Shown here one piece after another: positions 62,987-64,000 of a DNA stretch of 64,000 nucleotides. The stretch's first letter is position 1. Each line of letters begins with the position of its first letter. Position numbers and translations under genes: made by a program. Origin of the DNA: Streptomyces formicae (lineage in GTDB: Bacteria > Actinomycetota > Actinomycetes > Streptomycetales > Streptomycetaceae); the NCBI RefSeq assembly GCF_002556545.1, contig NZ_CP022685.1, forward strand, positions 8,410,001 through 8,474,000, read 5' to 3'. Below the pieces are notes generated by a model, which ran no database searches, had not been told where the DNA came from, and saw only the letters and a program-made list of their open reading frames with translations.

Positions 62987-63283
62987 GGAGAACCTCCCCT
63001 TCCTTCTGGTTGCTTCCGGTGTCCGTGCGGGGGATCCGCACTCGGCCGGAAAATGCCCAGGGCATGCACCACTACGCCCAGCAGGGTGATTTGTCGCCCG
63101 AATGAGTGAATAAGGGTGTGTTTCAGAAGGTGCGCCCGGCGCTCACACCGGCGCTGCCCCGGGGGTTCCGTGGCCGGACGAGTTATGCAAAGGTCCTCAA
63201 TAATTTCGGTGCGCGGCAGGGCAAGAAGCCCGTTCACCGGGTCAACCATGCTGCCCCGGTGGCGAATTCGAGGTGAAGTACTG
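62987..63283. promoter_or_regulatory. Divergent intergenic region between the lasso operon and the ROK regulator
   Basis: These 297 bp hold the lasso promoter (leftward) and the ROK-gene promoter (rightward). They are somewhat A/T-richer around 63085-63215. No palindrome was fixed by eye. The ROK protein is a candidate regulator by position only. Confidence 0.5.
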
Positions 63284-64000
63284 ATGCGAAACGGGGCACG
63301 CGGCCACGATCTGCTCGCGCTGCGGCGGCTCAACACCACCGTCGTGCTGCGCGCCCTGCACCGCCGCAGCCCCCGCACCCTCGCCGAACTCGCCGCCGAC
63401 ACCGGCCTGTCCAGGCCGACGGTGGAGGCGGCCGTCGAGGAACTCGCCGAACGGGGACTCGTCGGGGAGGCCGCCGAGGAGTCCGGCGAACGGCCGCCCG
63501 GCCGCCCCGCGCGCCGGTTCCGCTTCCGTACGGAGGCCGGTCACGTGCTCGGCGTCGACATCGGGCTGCACAAGATGGTGCTGCTCATCGCCGACCTCGG
63601 CGGCACCGTCATCGCTGCCCAGCGCACCTCCCTGGAGCCCGAGTCGAGCGGCAGCGCCCGCCTGGACCTGCTGCGCGACGGCATGGAGTCCTTCCTCGAC
63701 GCCCACGCGCCGCGCGACGGGGTCCTCGCCCGCTGCGTGGGCGTGCCCGGCATGGTGGACGCGGCCGGGGTCATCACCTCCGTCGTGATCCCCGAGTGGT
63801 CGGGCGTCGACCTCGGGCGGCTGCTTCCCGACGGCGGCACGGGTCCCACCCTGATCGAGAACGACGTCAACCTCGCGGTGCTCGCCGAACGCTGGCAGGG
63901 CGCCGCCACCCTGGTCGGCGACGTCGTCTGCGTGCTCACAGGACACCGCGTCTCCTGCGGACTCACCATCGACGGGCGGCTGCACCGGGGCAGGCGCGGC
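63284..64000 (+). CDS. ROK-family transcriptional regulator (continues beyond the window)
   Basis: At least 239 residues from ATG 63284, preceded by GAGGTGAA; an in-frame ATG at 63248 is weaker. The N-terminal winged helix (RRLNTTVVLRALHRRSPRTL, DTGLSRPTVEAAVEELAERG) precedes a ROK kinase-like domain with VLGVDIGLHKMVLLIADLGG and IENDVNLAVLAER. ROK regulators respond to sugars or sugar phosphates. The 3' end lies outside the window. Confidence 0.9.
   Translation, partial: MRNGARGHDLLALRRLNTTVVLRALHRRSPRTLAELAADTGLSRPTVEAAVEELAERGLVGEAAEESGERPPGRPARRFRFRTEAGHVLGVDIGLHKMVLLIADLGGTVIAAQRTSLEPESSGSARLDLLRDGMESFLDAHAPRDGVLARCVGVPGMVDAAGVITSVVIPEWSGVDLGRLLPDGGTGPTLIENDVNLAVLAERWQGAATLVGDVVCVLTGHRVSCGLTIDGRLHRGRRG

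Overview
The window is high-GC actinobacterial DNA, almost certainly from a Streptomyces chromosome. The evidence is strongly G/C-ending codons, GTG/TTG starts with GGAGG-type ribosome sites, and Streptomyces-typical families: DUF5999, FxLD lanthipeptide genes, NACHT NTPase, XRE/TPR regulators, DevR/DevS-like two-component proteins and a class II lasso peptide locus. The density of secondary-metabolite genes, IS remnants and broken genes suggests an accessory, arm-like region.

Layout. 1-5.5 kb: end of a [NiFe] hydrogenase locus (large-subunit C-terminus, CBS-BON protein, hypD, hypE), followed by a DevR-like response regulator and a convergent GAF-GAF histidine kinase. 5.7-10.6 kb: an OmpR-type two-component pair divergent from a ferric-reductase-like membrane flavoprotein, an FMN-binding protein and ApbE, which together look like a flavin-based transmembrane electron-transfer unit. 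10.6-17.4 kb: a patchwork with a truncated nuclease-like gene, an IS5 fragment, an 825-residue Asp/Ser/Gly repeat protein with an orphan C-terminal domain and a secreted neighbour, and a nearly complete IS5-type element. 17.5-27 kb: a thioesterase, then a class I FxLD lanthipeptide operon reading leftward (dioxygenase, small membrane protein, 48-residue precursor, LanB, LanC, isoaspartate-type methyltransferase), divergent from a Nudix hydrolase and an XRE/TPR regulator.

27-34 kb: regulators and small genes (CPBP-like membrane protein with DUF5999, resolvase-like protein with a HATPase protein, XRE regulator, HAD hydrolase), an alcohol dehydrogenase pseudogene, and a tRNA-Pro 3'-half remnant flanked by copies of a 23-bp repeat, which looks like an old integration junction. 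34-41.6 kb: TrmO, an IS701 fragment, a TetR/quinone-reductase pair with a duplicated operator, a lipoprotein plus solute-binding protein, and an unrecognised 684-residue protein preceded by a 22-codon ORF. 41.6-48 kb: a leftward lipid/polyketide operon (ACP, KS, MMPL exporter, type III PKS, diiron desaturase, methyltransferase) whose last gene has a foreign 3' end containing the third 23-bp repeat.

48-58 kb: TetR with a saccharopine-dehydrogenase-like gene, a NACHT-HEAT NTPase divergent from a 42-residue membrane peptide, then a release-factor-fold protein, DoxX, LipB, a CDF transporter with an in-frame early stop, and MscS. 58-63 kb: a complete lasso peptide cluster. The precursor (A), cyclase (C), RRE (B1) and protease (B2) genes form an overlapping leftward operon, and the ABC exporter (D) converges on it. 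The window ends inside a ROK-family regulator.

The items most likely to be undescribed are the Asp/Ser/Gly repeat protein, the lasso peptide with an unrecognised core, the FxLD operon with an HxE dioxygenase, the NACHT/mini-membrane-protein pair, and the mini-ORF/684-residue gene pair. All assignments come from reading the sequence; no database search was run.
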